DNA from: an uncultured Verrucomicrobia subdivision 3 bacterium
Lineage (GTDB): Bacteria; Verrucomicrobiota; Verrucomicrobiia; Limisphaerales; UBA11358
Assembly (NCBI GenBank): GCA_903875465.1
Contig: CAIQWB010000011.1
Location: 1-64,000, forward strand
Reading direction: 5' to 3'
DNA: 64,000 bases
Every line of letters starts with the position of its first letter. Within the stretch, counting starts at the first letter, position 1. A program made the position numbers and the translations under genes. Below are positions 34,370 to 41,903 of this stretch, one piece after another. The notes under the pieces are model-generated. The model worked only from the letters and a program-made list of their open reading frames with translations, had not been told where the DNA came from and ran no database searches.

Positions 34370-35947
34370 TTACTTGGGGATGGTGGTTTGGGCCACTGGC
34401 TCGGCGAACACACCCAGTTCGGCGAGGGCGGGGCAGACGGGGCATTGGGTGATGCGAAGGCGGATTTGGGTGGTGTTTAAATAGGGGCCACGAATCAAGC
34501 GGTGATTGCCAATACTGGTGCCGCTGGCAAAAGGCACCCATTGCCCGTGCTGCCAGCTATCCAAGGCAAAGGCGGCCACTCGTTGCCCCAGTGGCAGGTA
34601 TTCCCGCAGGCTGATAACGTTAAAGGTGGTCGGCTTTGGGAAGTTCAGGATGACTTCCGGCGTGTTTACCGCATCATCGGTGGCCCAGTACGCACCGGGA
34701 CGATGGTGGACGAGGTTGGTGGGGGCAAATTGTTTGGCGCCGCCTCGGGTGTTGCTGGCGCTGATGGTGGCCTCGTCGGCGAGGTCATGGGCGAAGGTGG
34801 CGTCCAACCGCCGCCGAAATTCACGCAACGATTGAACATCTGCATCGGCAATGCGGCCTCGGCGGTCGGGCGGAAGATTCAAGTTCAAATTGGCACCACG
34901 GCCGACGGAAGTGTAGTAAATATCCAGTAATTGCCCCGGGGTTTTCACCTGCTGATCCTCTTCGGGATGATAAAACCAACCGGGGCGGATGGAGACATCG
35001 CACTCGGCGGGCAACCAATTGGTACCGAAGCGGTCACCGGAATTCAGGCGGGCGGCGTCGGCGTCGCCGGGGATGAAATCAGCGACATTTAAAGTGGCCC
35101 AGCAGGGATCCCCGGCGAGCCCACGCTCGTTGCCCACCCAGCGAACGTCCGGTCCGGCGTCGCTGAACATAACGGCATCCGGCATCAATTCCCGGACAAT
35201 GGACCAGGTTTCGGGCCAGTGGTAAAACGTGGCGCGATCGATATGCCGGGTTTCCCGGGCGCCACCATAATAACCGTCGCCGCCATTGGCGCCGTCAAAC
35301 CACACCTCAAACACGGGACCGTAATGGGTCAGCAATTCGCGCAGTTGCTGCCGGTAATAGGTGAGGTAGGCGGGCTGGCCGTAGACGGCGCTGTGGCGAT
35401 CCCACGGCGACAAGTAGATGCCGAATTTCAGGCCGGCCTGACGGCAGGCGTCGGACAGTTCGCGCACCACGTCGCCCTGGCCATTTTTCCAGGGCGAATT
35501 TTTCACGGAATGGTCCGTGTATTGGGAGGGCCACAGGCAGAAACCATCATGGTGTTTGCAGGTCAGGATTAAACCGCGCATGCCGGCGTCCCTGGCGGTT
35601 TGCGCGATCTGGCGGGCGCTGAAATCTGTGGGATTAAAGAGGCTTTCAGGCTCGTCTCCGGCACCCCATTCCCGACCGGTGAAGGTATTCACCGTGAAGT
35701 GAATGAAACCAAAAAACTCCCGGGCTTGGGCCGCGCGCTGGCGATCCGAGGGTACCGGGCCAAACGGCTGGGGCGGCGCCACCCCGGCCCCTGGAACATT
35801 GGCCACCAGACCGGCGATGACCAGGCAGCCAAGCCACCAAGTGGCGAGCCAGCTTCGGCGCCACCCGTTGCCACCAAGGGGAGTACGGGCATTGCCAGTG
35901 CCAAGGTTGGGGGCGTTATGGCCGCAGGATTTCATGCCAGGCAGCAT
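34370..35947 (-). CDS. Alpha-L-fucosidase, glycoside hydrolase family 29, secreted
   Basis: 525 residues from the ATG at 35947 (35935 also possible); the longer reading overlaps the divergent gene and is rejected. An atypically long signal region ('WLATWWLGCLVIAGLVANVPGAG', about 33-55). The catalytic barrel has 'GFIHFTVNTFTGREWG', 'LILTCKHHDGFCLWPS' (the HHDGF motif) and nucleophile 'VWFDG' (Asp218). A C-terminal beta-sandwich (about 385-525) begins 'ISASNTRGG' and resembles an F5/8-type carbohydrate module. It removes alpha-linked fucose from glycans outside the cytoplasm. Confidence 0.93.
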   Translation of the reverse strand: MLPGMKSCGHNAPNLGTGNARTPLGGNGWRRSWLATWWLGCLVIAGLVANVPGAGVAPPQPFGPVPSDRQRAAQAREFFGFIHFTVNTFTGREWGAGDEPESLFNPTDFSARQIAQTARDAGMRGLILTCKHHDGFCLWPSQYTDHSVKNSPWKNGQGDVVRELSDACRQAGLKFGIYLSPWDRHSAVYGQPAYLTYYRQQLRELLTHYGPVFEVWFDGANGGDGYYGGARETRHIDRATFYHWPETWSIVRELMPDAVMFSDAGPDVRWVGNERGLAGDPCWATLNVADFIPGDADAARLNSGDRFGTNWLPAECDVSIRPGWFYHPEEDQQVKTPGQLLDIYYTSVGRGANLNLNLPPDRRGRIADADVQSLREFRRRLDATFAHDLADEATISASNTRGGAKQFAPTNLVHHRPGAYWATDDAVNTPEVILNFPKPTTFNVISLREYLPLGQRVAAFALDSWQHGQWVPFASGTSIGNHRLIRGPYLNTTQIRLRITQCPVCPALAELGVFAEPVAQTTIPK

Positions 35948-36004
35948 GGCGAACGGGTTCCGGGCTGGCAATGGGAAAAGCGGTGACGGGGCAGGGTTCC
36001 CCAG

Positions 36005-36033
36005 TTGGCTTGGGCAAGCGCCTGTGATATTAT
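36005..36033 (+). promoter_or_regulatory. Predicted promoter of the subtilase gene
   Basis: TTGGCT (36005-36010), 17 nt, TATTAT (36028-36033), ending 8 nt before the ATG at 36042. The expected start point is within 1-2 nt of the start codon, so the transcript would be nearly leaderless. Confidence 0.45.
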
Positions 36034-36041
36034 TTGAGCAG

Positions 36042-37667
36042 ATGAAAACTCCTCCGTCCGAAGCGGGTCGCACGGCGAATCGCCCGGCAAGTTTTTCCAG
36101 ATGGCTGGTCTTGCTCGCCCTCATGCTGGGCACCGGTTCCCTTGACGCAACGACCTTGGACACCATCGGGTTGACTCTGTTAAACACGCTGGCCACCAAT
36201 GCGAATGGCACCGGAGTGCGGGTGGCGCAAGTGGAGGCATACGCGACCGGCACGGGGGATTTTGAGGTTAATCCCAACGCCGCCAGCCAGCCAGCATCCC
36301 GGTTTACCTATTATTCGAGCAGTGGCACGGCCTCCGCCTTTCCCAACTCCGTCGGCACGGAGTCGGCCCACGCGGATGAGGTGGCCGACTATTTTTACGG
36401 GTTGGCCCAGGGAGTGGCCACCAATGCCGCCCATGTGGACAATTATGACGCCAGCTATTTCGTCACCGGCGGCAGCATTGCTGGTACTTACGTGGTGTAC
36501 TTGCCGAATGCGAATCTCAATGATCCAGTGGTAAATCAGAGTTTCAATCTGGTGGTGGCCACGACCAACGAGCAAAAGGCGGTAGACACCGCTTATGACA
36601 ATTACGCGGCACAGTATAAAACACTTTTTGTCACGGCGATTGGCAACGGCGGGGCGGTCAATCCGCCGGCAACCAGTTATAATGGCCTGGGCGTGGGGGC
36701 CTACGGGGGTAATTCGAGCACGGGTCCCACCCCGGACAATGGCCGGGCCAAGCCGGATTTGGTGGCCCCGGAGCAGGAAACCAGTTTTGCCGCGCCGTAT
36801 GTTTCCGGGGCGGCGGCGCTGTTGATCCAGGCAGGTTTGCGCGGTGACGGGGGCAGTGACACCAATTCCGCCGTGAATATTGCCACCTTGCGCGCCTTGT
36901 TGATCAACGGCGCACTCAAGCCGCTGGGTTGGACGAACGCCAGTCCGTCGCCACTGGATCCACGTTACGGTTCCGGGGTGCTGAATGTTTTTAATTCTTA
37001 CAAACAACTCACAGGCGGAAAGCATGGGTACAGTGTGTCGGCGACTTTGTCCACAGGGTCAGCACATCCCCCCACTGGGTCCAGCGCCGCCGTGAGCACC
37101 CTGAGCGGCTGGGATTTTAACACCAATACCAGCACGACCACCCTCGATGGGGTGAACCATTATTATTTTAATGTCACCAACGGAGTCGCCGGCGCACCGT
37201 TCACCGTCACAGCCACCCTGGCCTGGAACCGGCACCAGAATAAATCGGCCATCAACGTCTTGAAATTATTTTTGTACAACACTGCCAATAGCAACCTGGT
37301 GGCGGCCAGCGTCAGCACCGTGGACAATCTCCAGCATGTCTGGGTGCCGCGGCTGCCGGCCGGCCGGTATGACTTGCAAGTTTGGAAGACCGGCGGCCCC
37401 ACCGTGGTCACCGGTATGGAGCCTTACGCGCTGGCCTTTGAGTTCTTTACCATGCCTTTGCGTCTGGCAAAAAGCACCAACAATGTCACCTTGTCTTGGC
37501 CGGTCTATCCGGCGGGGTTTGCGCTGCAAGGCGCCAAGGATCTGACGGGCGCCTCATCCTGGAATACCAGTTTGCCCGCACCAGTGGTGAATGGTGCACT
37601 GAACCTCAATCAAGTCACCGTAGGGCTGACGAATGACGGTCAATTTTTTCGGTTGAGCCGGCCTTGA
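36042..37667 (+). CDS. Secreted subtilisin-like (S8) protease with Glu at the Asp position
   Basis: 541 residues from the ATG at 36042. A signal peptide ('WLVLLALMLGTGSLDA') is followed by a peptidase S8 domain: His110 in 'SAHADEVADYFYG', 'FVTAIGNGG' (oxyanion Asn) and Ser248 in 'ETSFAAPYVSGAAALL'. The first catalytic position, normally Asp in D-(S/T)-G, reads 'VAQVEA' (Glu65). After residue 320 a beta-rich P-domain-like region, then a C-terminal ~75-residue module ending 'GQFFRLSRP', a recurrent ending of secreted verrucomicrobial proteins in the writer's memory. It may be active with Glu or be a pseudoprotease. Confidence 0.85.
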   Translation: MKTPPSEAGRTANRPASFSRWLVLLALMLGTGSLDATTLDTIGLTLLNTLATNANGTGVRVAQVEAYATGTGDFEVNPNAASQPASRFTYYSSSGTASAFPNSVGTESAHADEVADYFYGLAQGVATNAAHVDNYDASYFVTGGSIAGTYVVYLPNANLNDPVVNQSFNLVVATTNEQKAVDTAYDNYAAQYKTLFVTAIGNGGAVNPPATSYNGLGVGAYGGNSSTGPTPDNGRAKPDLVAPEQETSFAAPYVSGAAALLIQAGLRGDGGSDTNSAVNIATLRALLINGALKPLGWTNASPSPLDPRYGSGVLNVFNSYKQLTGGKHGYSVSATLSTGSAHPPTGSSAAVSTLSGWDFNTNTSTTTLDGVNHYYFNVTNGVAGAPFTVTATLAWNRHQNKSAINVLKLFLYNTANSNLVAASVSTVDNLQHVWVPRLPAGRYDLQVWKTGGPTVVTGMEPYALAFEFFTMPLRLAKSTNNVTLSWPVYPAGFALQGAKDLTGASSWNTSLPAPVVNGALNLNQVTVGLTNDGQFFRLSRP

Positions 37668-37736
37668 AGAAAAACGGCAAAATCCGGGCGTCACCCTTGA
37701 AGCTTCAAACCATCGATTCATCCAGAAATGATTTGC

Positions 37737-38531
37737 TCAGGTGAGGTGATTGAGAATGGTGTGGCCATGGGAACGATAACTCTGGGCAATGGCGCCGGTG
37801 ATGTAATGTTTGGCAGTACTGACGGCGTCCGGCAGAGTGTGGCCGGTGGCCAAACCGGCGGTGATGGCAGCGGAGTAGGTGCAGCCGGTGCCGTGGGTAA
37901 CCAGGCCCTTGATAAACGGCGCACTCAGGAACAGTTCGGTCTCGCCGTCAAAAAAAATGTCCACGGCGGTGCGGGTGTTGGGCAAATGGCCGCCTTTTAC
38001 CAGGGCGGCACAGCCGTAAAGCGCGTGAATTTGGCGCGCCGCTTCCCGCAATTCCTCCACCGTTCCGGGTTTGCGTCCGGTTAAAATCGCGGTTTCATCC
38101 ACATTCGGGGTCACCAGGGTGGCCAGCGGCAACAAGTCTTGGAGCAAGGCCCGGGTGGCTGCCGGTTGCAGCAACCGCGTGCCGCTAGTCGACACCAGCA
38201 CCGGGTCAATCACTAATGGGATTCCAGAATGATCCCGGAAGAATTTCGCCAGCAGGCGGACATTGGCGAGGTTGAAAAACATGCCGATTTTAACGGCAGC
38301 CGGGGGGAGTTCTTCCCAGATGGCCGTGATTTGGGCGAGGAGCTGCGCGGGCGGGCAGGCTGTGACCGCCAGTACGCGGCGGGGATTTTGCGCCGTCAGG
38401 CAGGTGATGGCACTCGTGCCGTGAACCCGCAAGGCGGTAAAGGTTTTCAGGTCGGCCTGGATGCCCGCGCCGCCGCCGCTGTCCGAGCCGGCGATCGTGA
38501 GCGCGACCGGCAGATTTTTTATTTTTGACAT
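37737..38531 (-). CDS. thiD: Hydroxymethylpyrimidine/phosphomethylpyrimidine kinase
   Basis: 264 residues from the ATG at 38531. Ribokinase-fold enzyme that phosphorylates HMP and HMP-P for thiamine synthesis. N-terminal 'TIAGSDSGGGAGIQADLKTF', 'VKIGMFFNLANVRLLA', 'DPVLVSTSGTRLL', 'TPNVDETAILTG', and the catalytic 'GLVTHGTGCTYSAAITAGLATG' with the anion-hole GTGC. No other thi gene adjoins. It is divergent from polX with 64 bp between. Confidence 0.95.
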   Translation of the reverse strand: MSKIKNLPVALTIAGSDSGGGAGIQADLKTFTALRVHGTSAITCLTAQNPRRVLAVTACPPAQLLAQITAIWEELPPAAVKIGMFFNLANVRLLAKFFRDHSGIPLVIDPVLVSTSGTRLLQPAATRALLQDLLPLATLVTPNVDETAILTGRKPGTVEELREAARQIHALYGCAALVKGGHLPNTRTAVDIFFDGETELFLSAPFIKGLVTHGTGCTYSAAITAGLATGHTLPDAVSTAKHYITGAIAQSYRSHGHTILNHLT

Positions 38532-38561
38532 GCTGCCAGGGTGCCACAAAAAACCGCCGCT

Positions 38562-38579
38562 TGAAACTTGGAAGTTTCA
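38562..38579. promoter_or_regulatory. 18-bp inverted repeat between thiD and polX, possible operator
   Basis: TGAAACTTGGAAGTTTCA: 8-bp arms TGAAACTT/AAGTTTCA around GG, centred in the 64-bp divergent gap. A dyad of this kind is typical of a dimeric regulator site; the protein is unknown. Confidence 0.4.
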
Positions 38580-38595
38580 CCCGCATGTTGGAGGG

Positions 38596-40347
38596 ATGGA
38601 TAAAGAGCAGGTGGCGGAAATTTTATTGCAAATCGGGACGTTACTCGAATTGAGCGGGGAAAACCCCTTCAAAACGCGGGCCTATGGCAATGCGGCGCGC
38701 ACCTTGGAGGGCTTGGGCGAACCACTGGCCACGCTGGTGGCGGAAAAACGCCTGGGGGAAATCAAGGGCATCGGCGCGGCGCTGGAGCAAAAGATTACTG
38801 AACTGGTGGAAACGGGACGGCTCAAATACTACGAGGAACTCAAGGCATCCATCCCCGCCGGCCTCATTGCCATGCTGGAAATTCCGGGTTTGGGTCCCAA
38901 AAAAATTCAGGCCCTCCGCAAGCATCTGAATGTGGATTCCGTGGAAAAGTTGGAGGCCGCCTGCAAAGCTGGAAAAGTGGCTGATTTGGAGGGCTTTGGA
39001 GAGAAAACCCAGACGAACCTATTGGAAGGCATCGAACGCCACCGGACTTATGCATCCAAACATTTGTTATCCGACTCCCTCAACGTCGCGGAGCCGCTTC
39101 TGGCAGCCTTGCGCGCGTGCGAGGCGGTGATTCGGTGCAGTACCGCCGGCAGCTTGCGGCGGTTCAAGGAAGTGGTGGGCGACATCGATTTGCTGGCTTC
39201 GTCCAAAACCCCGGTGGAAGTGATTGCCTTTTTTGTGGCCCAGCCTGGCATCATCAAGGTGATCGCCCAAGGGGATACCAAGGCCAGCGTGATTCTGGAT
39301 GGGGGCATTCAATGCGACCTGCGGGTGGTGAGCGACACTGAATTCCCTTTTGCCCTGGCTTATTTCACGGGCAGCAAGGAGCACAACATTGTGATGCGGC
39401 AACGGGCCATCGCCCGGGGACTGCGGCTCAATGAATATGGCTTGTTCCGCTCCCAGGAGGAAACCCGCGACCCCGCTCTGCGGGTGGACTGTCCAACCGA
39501 GGAGGATATTTTTGGCGCGCTGGCCCTGCCATTCATTCCACCGGAATTACGGGAGGATCATGGTGAATTCGTGGCTGGTGAGGCCAACGAGCTGCCCCGT
39601 TTGATTGAATGGACCGATTTGAAAGGCTCCTTGCATAATCATTCCAATTGGAGCGATGGTCATAATACCTTGGAGGAAATTGCCGATTACATGGCCAACT
39701 TGGGGCTGGAATATTGGGCAATCACCGACCATTCCAAATCCTCATTCCAGGCCAACGGGCTGGATGCCGCACGCCTGCGGGAGCAGATTCAGGTGATCCG
39801 GGGGATCAACGCGAAATTAGCCGGTCAGGGGAGTGATTTCCGCCTGTTGGCCGGGTCGGAAGTGGATATTTTAAAAGACCGCCTGGATTTTGATGACGAT
39901 CTGCTGGCAGAGTTGGACGTGGTGGTGGCCAGCTTGCATGTGCCGTCCAGCCAGGAGGCGGAAAACACCAAGCGCTTAATTCGGGCGGCGGAAAACCCCC
40001 ATGTGCATATGCTGGCGCATGTCACGGGGCGTTTACTCTTGCGCCGGGAGCCTTATCCGGTCAATTTGCCAGCAGTGATCGAGGCCTGTGCCGCCACCGG
40101 TACCTGGCTGGAACTCAATTGCAATCCGTGGCGGTTTGACCTGGATTGGCGGCACTGGCCTTATGCCAGGAGCAAGGGGGTCAAATGTGTGATTAATCCC
40201 GATGCGCATCGGAATGAGCACGCTGGGTATCTGCGCTTGGGGGCGGGCATGGCGCGGAAAGGCTGGTTGGAAAAAAAACAGGTGGTCAATCAGTTGACTT
40301 ATTCCGGGGTCTTGCAGGCGTTGCGGGGCAAGCGTGGTCAAATTTGA
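38596..40347 (+). CDS. polX: DNA polymerase/3'-5' exonuclease PolX (Pol X + PHP)
   Basis: 583 residues from the ATG at 38596, with GGAGGG just upstream. N-terminal helix-hairpin-helix ('MLEIPGLGPKKIQALRKHL', about 95-113), polymerase X palm with 'STAGSLRRFKEVVGDIDLLASS' (Gly-Ser and Asp-x-Asp, about 185-205) and third Asp in 'IQCDLRVV' (about 240), then a PHP phosphoesterase domain (about 345-575) with 'LHNHSNWSDGH', 'LLAGSEVDIL', 'LAHVTGR' and 'NPDAHRNEH'. It does gap-filling repair synthesis with 3'-5' exonuclease/AP endonuclease activity. All metal-binding motifs are intact. Confidence 0.95.
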   Translation: MDKEQVAEILLQIGTLLELSGENPFKTRAYGNAARTLEGLGEPLATLVAEKRLGEIKGIGAALEQKITELVETGRLKYYEELKASIPAGLIAMLEIPGLGPKKIQALRKHLNVDSVEKLEAACKAGKVADLEGFGEKTQTNLLEGIERHRTYASKHLLSDSLNVAEPLLAALRACEAVIRCSTAGSLRRFKEVVGDIDLLASSKTPVEVIAFFVAQPGIIKVIAQGDTKASVILDGGIQCDLRVVSDTEFPFALAYFTGSKEHNIVMRQRAIARGLRLNEYGLFRSQEETRDPALRVDCPTEEDIFGALALPFIPPELREDHGEFVAGEANELPRLIEWTDLKGSLHNHSNWSDGHNTLEEIADYMANLGLEYWAITDHSKSSFQANGLDAARLREQIQVIRGINAKLAGQGSDFRLLAGSEVDILKDRLDFDDDLLAELDVVVASLHVPSSQEAENTKRLIRAAENPHVHMLAHVTGRLLLRREPYPVNLPAVIEACAATGTWLELNCNPWRFDLDWRHWPYARSKGVKCVINPDAHRNEHAGYLRLGAGMARKGWLEKKQVVNQLTYSGVLQALRGKRGQI

Positions 40348-40547
40348 CGTAAACCAAATGTTTTGAGTAGCTTAGCAAAATACTGTGACCGTGAAAATGA
40401 TTGCGGAAAAGGTCCGAAAAAGAGTGTGAAAAGCGAATTTTCTTTTTGACGTTAGGGTTGTACTGATGTTAAGGTGGGTGCAGTTGTGATTTAAAGGCTG
40501 CTTATTTGCGATTGGTTTTTGCGTCTGGTTGAGGATTTTTAGTAAAT
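40348..40547. promoter_or_regulatory. AT-rich upstream region of the exopolysaccharide cluster
   Basis: This 200-bp gap is markedly richer in A/T than its surroundings. A TTGACG (40446-40451) with TTAAGG 17 nt later is a weak promoter candidate. The outer-membrane gene has GAGG about 11 nt before its ATG. Confidence 0.35.
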
Positions 40548-41822
40548 ATGAATAAAATTGTTGTATCAATTGGCCTTGCCGCCTCCGGGGTTGTGGGGAT
40601 TGGAATGTCCGCTGGGGCACAATCTTCCATGCTGGGCGACGTCAAAAACTGGAACGCCTCCGCCTCGCTCCGCGGGTTTTATGATGACAACTATAGCGTT
40701 GGCGCCAATTCCAATGGCTCTGCGCGCAAAGGTAGTTTCGGGATTGAGGTTGCCCCGACCATTACCGCCACCATTCCCCTGACTCAGACGCAGATTGGAT
40801 TTCTCTATTCTTACGGGCTGCAATGGTATCAGCAACGTGATGAATTTAACGTCAATCCGTACGATCAAAGCCACACGGTTAATGTTTGGGTGGATCATGC
40901 CTTCTCTGAGCGTTGGGATTTGAAGGTGAGTGATAATTTTAATTCTGGTCAGGAGCCCGGTTTTGATGCAGCCAACGCCCGGCGGTTGAATGGCAACAAC
41001 ATTTCTAATAGCGGCCATCTCACCCTGCACACGGACGTTACGCCCACTTTTAGCTCGGAATTGGTTTACGCGAATAATTTTTACCAGTACTCCGACCAAT
41101 CTACCTACGCGGCACAATTAAACCGCATTCAGAACTCCCCTCAGCTGAATCTTCAGTGGCACCTTGCCCCCGAAACGATGGCATTTGTCGGGTATCAGTT
41201 TCAGATTGAAAATTACACGGATAACGCGGTAATCGGACAATACGGACCGGGTGGGATTCATAATTACTACAGCGACTCCCGGGATAACATTAACCATTAT
41301 GGTTATGTGGGCTTGCAGCATAATTTCCTGCCCAATTTGGTGGGCTCTGGCCGGGTGGGTGTGCAGTACCATGAAACCATCAATGATCCGTTGAAGAACA
41401 CTTCGGATTTGTCCCCCTATGCTGATCTCTCGTTGATTTATACCTACCGTCCCGGATGCAACGTCGAGGTCGGCTTTACGGAAACCCGCAATGCGACTGA
41501 TGTGGTTTCGGTGAATACTCTTAACAATAGCCTCACGCAGGATCAGTTGAGTTCCACGCTTTACGCCTCCATCAACCACCACATCACCCAAAAATTACTG
41601 GTGTCGGTGATTGGTAAGTGGATGGATTCCACTTTTAACGGAGGTCAGTATGATGGTCAGGATCAGACGGATTACAGTCTCGGTTTGAACGCTAACTATG
41701 CGTTTACCCGCCATTTTTCCGCTGAGGCTGGTTATAACTACGATAATGTTTCAGCCCCGGCCGGAACTTCCCAAGCCTACGAACGGAATCGTTTTTACCT
41801 CGGCATTTCCGTGGCTTATTGA
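40548..41822 (+). CDS. Outer-membrane beta-barrel protein of the exopolysaccharide cluster
   Basis: 424 residues with a signal peptide ending 'GMSAGAQS'. The mature protein alternates polar and aromatic residues throughout, with many 'Y.Q.NY', 'GYQFQIENYTDN' and 'RFYLGISVAY' strands, ending in an aromatic residue as outer-membrane barrels do. It resembles barrel proteins encoded beside Wza/Wzc genes in Verrucomicrobia and Planctomycetes. Its likely role is polymer export or attachment. A terminator follows, before the tyrosine kinase gene. Confidence 0.75.
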   Translation: MNKIVVSIGLAASGVVGIGMSAGAQSSMLGDVKNWNASASLRGFYDDNYSVGANSNGSARKGSFGIEVAPTITATIPLTQTQIGFLYSYGLQWYQQRDEFNVNPYDQSHTVNVWVDHAFSERWDLKVSDNFNSGQEPGFDAANARRLNGNNISNSGHLTLHTDVTPTFSSELVYANNFYQYSDQSTYAAQLNRIQNSPQLNLQWHLAPETMAFVGYQFQIENYTDNAVIGQYGPGGIHNYYSDSRDNINHYGYVGLQHNFLPNLVGSGRVGVQYHETINDPLKNTSDLSPYADLSLIYTYRPGCNVEVGFTETRNATDVVSVNTLNNSLTQDQLSSTLYASINHHITQKLLVSVIGKWMDSTFNGGQYDGQDQTDYSLGLNANYAFTRHFSAEAGYNYDNVSAPAGTSQAYERNRFYLGISVAY

Positions 41823-41859
41823 GCTGTCTGGAATTTGAGTGATGTTTTTATTGATTTGT

Positions 41860-41898
41860 ATGGGAGCCAAGTATTAACTCGGGCTCCCATTTTTATTT
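41860..41898 (+). terminator. Intrinsic terminator/attenuator inside the exopolysaccharide operon
   Basis: ATGGGAGCC (41860-41868) pairs with GGCTCCCAT (41882-41890) around a 13-nt loop, followed by TTTTATTT. The T-tract ends only 5 nt before the BY-kinase ATG (41904). It could end most transcripts after the outer-membrane gene or, if read through, hide the next ribosome site. Confidence 0.75.
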
Positions 41899-41903
41899 AA
41901 GAT

